In this document: one piece after another, positions 61,243-64,000 of the stretch
Numbering within the stretch: position 1 is the stretch's first letter
Layout: each line of letters begins with the position of its first letter
From: Brevibacillus brevis
GTDB lineage: Bacteria > Bacillota > Bacilli > Brevibacillales > Brevibacillaceae
Length of the DNA: 64,000 nt
Assembly (NCBI RefSeq): GCF_031583145.1
Contig: NZ_CP134050.1
Coordinates: 3,795,501-3,859,500 of the forward strand
Reading direction: 5' to 3'
Notes under the pieces: generated by a model
What the model saw: the letters and a program-made list of their open reading frames with translations, nothing else
Database searches by the model: none
Told to the model about the DNA's origin: nothing
Position numbers and translations under genes: made by a program

Positions 61243-61674
61243 CTACAATTGAAAATCGACCAGCTTCTCGGCGATGTCGCCGAAAGAGCTTTCAGACTGG
61301 GCAAAGTAATCCTCCCAGCGCTCCTTGCTCCATACCTCTACGCGATTGGATACCCCGATGACGACGCATTCCTTTTGCAGGCCTGCATGCTCGCGCAGGT
61401 TGGGCGGTATGTTTACCCTTCCCTGCTTGTCCCACTCGCATTCGGTCGCACCGGAAAAGAAGAATCGCGTAAACGCACGCGCATCCGCTTTTGTAAAGGG
61501 AAGTGTTTTCAGTCGTTCCTCGAGCTGCTTCCATTCTTCCATCGGGTAGGCAAACAAACATTGGTCCAATCCGCGGGTGATGACGAAGGCTGTACCGAGC
61601 CCTTCGCGGAACTTGGCTGGGATCGTCAGGCGGCCTTTTTCGTCGATGCTATGCTGGAATTCCCCCATGAACAC
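61243..61674 (-). CDS. mraZ: Transcriptional regulator MraZ
   Basis: This 143-residue protein is a dimer of AbrB-like folds in tandem: [24 protein letters not shown] (first DXXXR motif) and [22 protein letters not shown] (second). MraZ binds short G-rich direct repeats before its own operon. The GTG at 61674 has GGGGG 8 bases upstream; decamer repeats lie just upstream at 61705-61732, implying autoregulation of mraZ-rsmH-ftsL. Confidence 0.95.
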   Translation of the reverse strand: MFMGEFQHSIDEKGRLTIPAKFREGLGTAFVITRGLDQCLFAYPMEEWKQLEERLKTLPFTKADARAFTRFFFSGATECEWDKQGRVNIPPNLREHAGLQKECVVIGVSNRVEVWSKERWEDYFAQSESSFGDIAEKLVDFQL

Positions 61675-61704
61675 GCCCTGGTCCCCCACTTTCCTGTCGA
61701 TCAG

Positions 61705-61732
61705 CTCCACTTTCCCCCACTTTTCCCCACTT
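61705..61732 (-). promoter_or_regulatory. MraZ-box direct repeats
   Basis: Three in-phase decamers on the minus strand, AGTGGGGAAA, AGTGGGGGAA and AGTGGAGCTG, match the GTGGG-type repeats bound by MraZ. A fourth GTGGGGG lies about 20 bases downstream, next to the ribosome site. Confidence 0.75.
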
Positions 61733-61747
61733 TGCTGCCTACTTGCT

Positions 61748-61776
61748 ATTATAAAAAAAAATCCTGCATTTGTAAG
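61748..61776 (-). promoter_or_regulatory. mraZ promoter inside the ahcY terminator
   Basis: CTTACA (61771-61776), 17 bases, TATAAT (61748-61753) on the minus strand. The -35 lies in the loop of the ahcY terminator hairpin and the spacer is its 3' arm plus T-tract. Confidence 0.55.
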
Positions 61777-61786
61777 CAGGATTTTT
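61754..61786 (-). terminator. ahcY terminator
   Basis: Stem AAAAATCCTGC/GCAGGATTTTT around 61757-61785 with an 8-base loop, followed on the minus strand by a T-tract; the complementary side also has a T run. Confidence 0.85.
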
Positions 61787-61825
61787 TCGTTACTTTTTTT
61801 GCCGGGAAAGGACGTAATTCGAGGG

Positions 61826-63085
61826 CTATTCGACCCAGCTGTCCAGGTATGCTTTTTGTTCGTCGGTCAATTTGTCGATGCCGATTCCGAGTGCTTCGAG
61901 TTTGTACTGAGCCACCATCGAATCCAGCTCGTACGGCACGTTCAGCACTTTTTTCCCGATCGCTTTGTACTGCTCGTTCACGTAAGCCAGAGAAACGGCT
62001 TGCAGGGCGAACGTCATGTCCATGATTTCCGCCGGGTGTCCGTCTCCGGCAGCCAGGTTCACCAGTCTGCCTTCTGCGAGGAGGTACACTTTTCGACCGT
62101 CCGCCATGACAAATTCTTCGATGTCTTTGCGAACGATGCGACGGGAAGTCGACAGGGCAGCGAGCTCCACTTTGTTCACTTCGACATCAAAGTGGCCGGC
62201 ATTGGACAGGATCGCGCCGTCTTTCATCACTTCGAAGTGCTCTTTGCGGATGACGTCGCGGTTTCCGGTAACGGTGACGAAGTAGTCGCCGTGTTTCGCC
62301 GCTTCGCTCATCGGCATGACTTCAAAGCCATCCATGTACGCTTCCACCGCTTTGATCGCGTCGATCTCCGTCACGATGACTTTCGCACCAAGACCTTTGG
62401 CACGCATCGCAACGCCCTTGCCGCACCAGCCGTAGCCGACGACCACGACGGTCTTCCCTGCCACTACCAGGTTCGTCGTACGGTTGATGCCATCCCATAC
62501 GGATTGGCCGGTACCGTAGCGATTGTCGAACAAGTATTTGCAGAACGCGTCGTTTACCGCGACCATCGGGAATTCCAGCTTGCCTTCCTTCTCGAGCGCT
62601 TTGAGGCGCAGGATCCCTGTCGTGGTTTCCTCAGCGCCGCCGCGCACTTGGGACAAAAGGTCGCGACGCTCGCTGTGCAGGATCGTCACCAGATCTCCGC
62701 CGTCGTCGATGATCAGGTCAGGGCGAGTTTCCAAGGTCTTGATCAGATGCTCCTTGTACTCGGCTGGATCCGGATTGTATTTGGCAAAGACGCGAATGCC
62801 GTCTTCCACGAGAGCTGCGCAGACATCATCCTGCGTAGACAGCGGATTGGAGCCTGTGATGGTCACTTCTGCGCCGCCGGCTTGCACGACTTTCGCCAGA
62901 TAAGCTGTCTTCGCTTCCAGGTGAAGGGAGATCGCTACTTTCAGGCCCGCAAACGGCTTTTCTTTTTCAAAGCGCTCGCGGATGCGGTTCAGTACGGGCA
63001 TGTGCTCTTTTACCCAGTCAATTTTCAGATGGCCGTTGTGTGCCAACGCCATGTCTTTTACGATGCTTTCAGAAACCATGTTCAT
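61826..63085 (-). CDS. ahcY: Adenosylhomocysteinase (S-adenosylhomocysteine hydrolase)
   Basis: This 419-residue NAD-dependent enzyme splits S-adenosylhomocysteine to adenosine and homocysteine and so recycles the product of methyltransferases. It has [29 protein letters not shown], the NAD motif [23 protein letters not shown] and the C-terminal [15 protein letters not shown]. It lacks the 40-residue insertion of proteobacterial and eukaryotic forms. The ATG at 63085 has GGAGG upstream. B. subtilis uses the Pfs/LuxS route instead, so this is a difference from that model. Confidence 0.96.
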   Translation of the reverse strand: MNMVSESIVKDMALAHNGHLKIDWVKEHMPVLNRIRERFEKEKPFAGLKVAISLHLEAKTAYLAKVVQAGGAEVTITGSNPLSTQDDVCAALVEDGIRVFAKYNPDPAEYKEHLIKTLETRPDLIIDDGGDLVTILHSERRDLLSQVRGGAEETTTGILRLKALEKEGKLEFPMVAVNDAFCKYLFDNRYGTGQSVWDGINRTTNLVVAGKTVVVVGYGWCGKGVAMRAKGLGAKVIVTEIDAIKAVEAYMDGFEVMPMSEAAKHGDYFVTVTGNRDVIRKEHFEVMKDGAILSNAGHFDVEVNKVELAALSTSRRIVRKDIEEFVMADGRKVYLLAEGRLVNLAAGDGHPAEIMDMTFALQAVSLAYVNEQYKAIGKKVLNVPYELDSMVAQYKLEALGIGIDKLTDEQKAYLDSWVE

Positions 63086-63135
63086 GAATGGTTGGACCTC
63101 CTTCATCTCATAAAAACACCTTACCCACTATCATA

Positions 63136-64000
63136 TCATACGCAGGTACAGCCATCATCAGTTTTTCCTATCTCATCCATATTGTCTGACCTTTCTGGTA
63201 AATTTTTGCCCGTAGCGGCGACGCTTTCGTTTTCGAGCAGCTCCAGGAAATAACGCAAGGCTTGCGACATCCACTTCTTTTTATGGTAGATCAGCTGGCG
63301 GTATACCCGGACATCGGGATGGGAAAACGGCAAAATGGCGAGCGTCCCGTTTTTCACTTCCTCGGCCACGGCGATATACGGAACCAGAGCAATCCCCAGA
63401 TCGTAGGCGACGCACTGCTTGATGGCCTCCAGACTGCCAAACTCCAGCGACATGTCGATCGTCGCTTCCGCTTCGCGCAGAACGGCCTCCATGATCGAAC
63501 GGTAGCTGCACCCGCTTCCGTGAAGATCCAGCTCGACCCTGAAAAATCCTTGGCTTCCACCTGCTCTTTTCGGGTCAGCGGATGCCCTGGCGCCGCGACC
63601 ACCACCAGTTTTTCCTCGCCGAGATTGACACTGACGAGCTCCGGATTGTCCTGCACCCAATCGAGCACGAAAGCGAAGTCGTATTTGCCCTCCTTGACGC
63701 CAAGTCGAAGGTCCTGACAGATACCCGGCTGCAGAAGAACGCGCATCCGCGGCTGCTCGAGGCGAAATTTCTGCAGAAACGGCGGCAAGTAGAACGCCGC
63801 CAGCGACTCCACGGTCCCGATGCTGAGCGTTCCGGCAAGCTCCGCCTGCTCCGACAGACTCCCTTTGGCTTCGTCGAGAATGGCCAGCACCTGCTCGCTG
63901 TATCCGAGAAGAGCCTCCCCGGCGTGTGTGAGCCTGATTTTCCGGCCCCATCGCTCGAACAAGGTGACGCCAAACTCCATTTCGAGGTTCTGGATTTGCG
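63136..64000 (-). pseudogene. LysR family transcriptional regulator, frameshifted, 5' end beyond window
   Basis: The gene enters from the right edge. It begins in the winged-helix end (QIQNLEMEFGVTLFERWGRKI) and continues in LysR effector-domain sequence (GTLSIGTVESLAAFYLP, LVVVAAPGHPL) up to SSWIFTEAG. Thereafter LysR similarity continues only in another frame: CSYRSIMEAVLREAE, SLEFGSLEAIKQCVAYDLGIALVP, to the stop at 63136. The switch falls at a CCC run (63511-63513); one more C would restore GAA GCG GGG TGC and a normal protein. Either the gene is broken or the base is a sequencing error. It lies 50 bases upstream of ahcY on the same strand. Confidence 0.8.

Overview
This window comes from an endospore-forming, moderately high-GC member of the Bacillales. 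Brevibacillus or a close relative is the best guess: the division/sporulation synteny matches Bacillus, while GC content is higher and the accessory genes differ. The genus is an inference; the spore-former call rests on a complete gerPABCDEF set, spoIIGA-sigE-sigG, spoVD, a spoVE-type ftsW gene, a sporulenol-type cyclase and ylmC/yteA-type sporulation genes. No rRNA, tRNA, CRISPR, IS element or prophage was seen.

1-8.4 kb (minus strand): a compact, apparently cytoplasmic alpha-glucan/sugar-nucleotide operon. It encodes a DUF4912 protein, a GH57 branching-enzyme-type domain fused to a GT4 glycosyltransferase, a nucleotidyltransferase fused to a decayed phosphomannomutase domain, a GH15-like hydrolase and an intact phosphohexomutase cut by the window edge. 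8.9-12.8 kb: an acyl-CoA synthetase, a 14-TM MFS exporter and its TetR repressor, with near-identical operators at both promoters. 12.9-15.6 kb: a phage-shock-like envelope stress group (PspA, DUF350, DUF4178, DUF4247 lipoprotein) behind a near-perfect sigma-W promoter. 15.6-30.6 kb: topB, a YppC-like gene, sqhC, the gerP operon with a sigma-K-type promoter, an orphan GerPD-like gene, hsp20, an LCP ligase, a flavoprotein, a Nudix hydrolase, an MFS transporter, an enolase-superfamily enzyme and a YteA-like regulator.

30.7-61.7 kb: the division and cell-wall cluster, all on the minus strand. In transcription order it runs mraZ, rsmH, ftsL, pbpB, spoVD, murE, mraY, murD, spoVE/ftsW, murG, murB, murA, divIB, ylxW, ylxX, sbp, ftsA, ftsZ, spoIIGA, sigE, sigG, ylmC, ylmD, ylmE, sepF, ylmG, ylmH, divIVA, ileS. 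Several terminators and hairpins cut it into units. Sporulation inputs are visible as candidate sigma-H (ftsA), Spo0A-type (spoIIGA) and sigma-F/G (sigG) promoters. ileS is preceded by a T-box with an ATC specifier. A strong hairpin between pbpB and spoVD buries the spoVD Shine-Dalgarno sequence.

61.8-64 kb: adenosylhomocysteinase, whose terminator overlaps the mraZ promoter, and a LysR regulator that carries an apparent single-base frameshift and runs off the right edge.

The most novel points are the alpha-glucan operon with its fusion and pseudo-mutase, the SD-sequestering hairpin before spoVD, and the sigma-W-linked PspA/DUF group. All site assignments come from reading the sequence by eye; no search was run.
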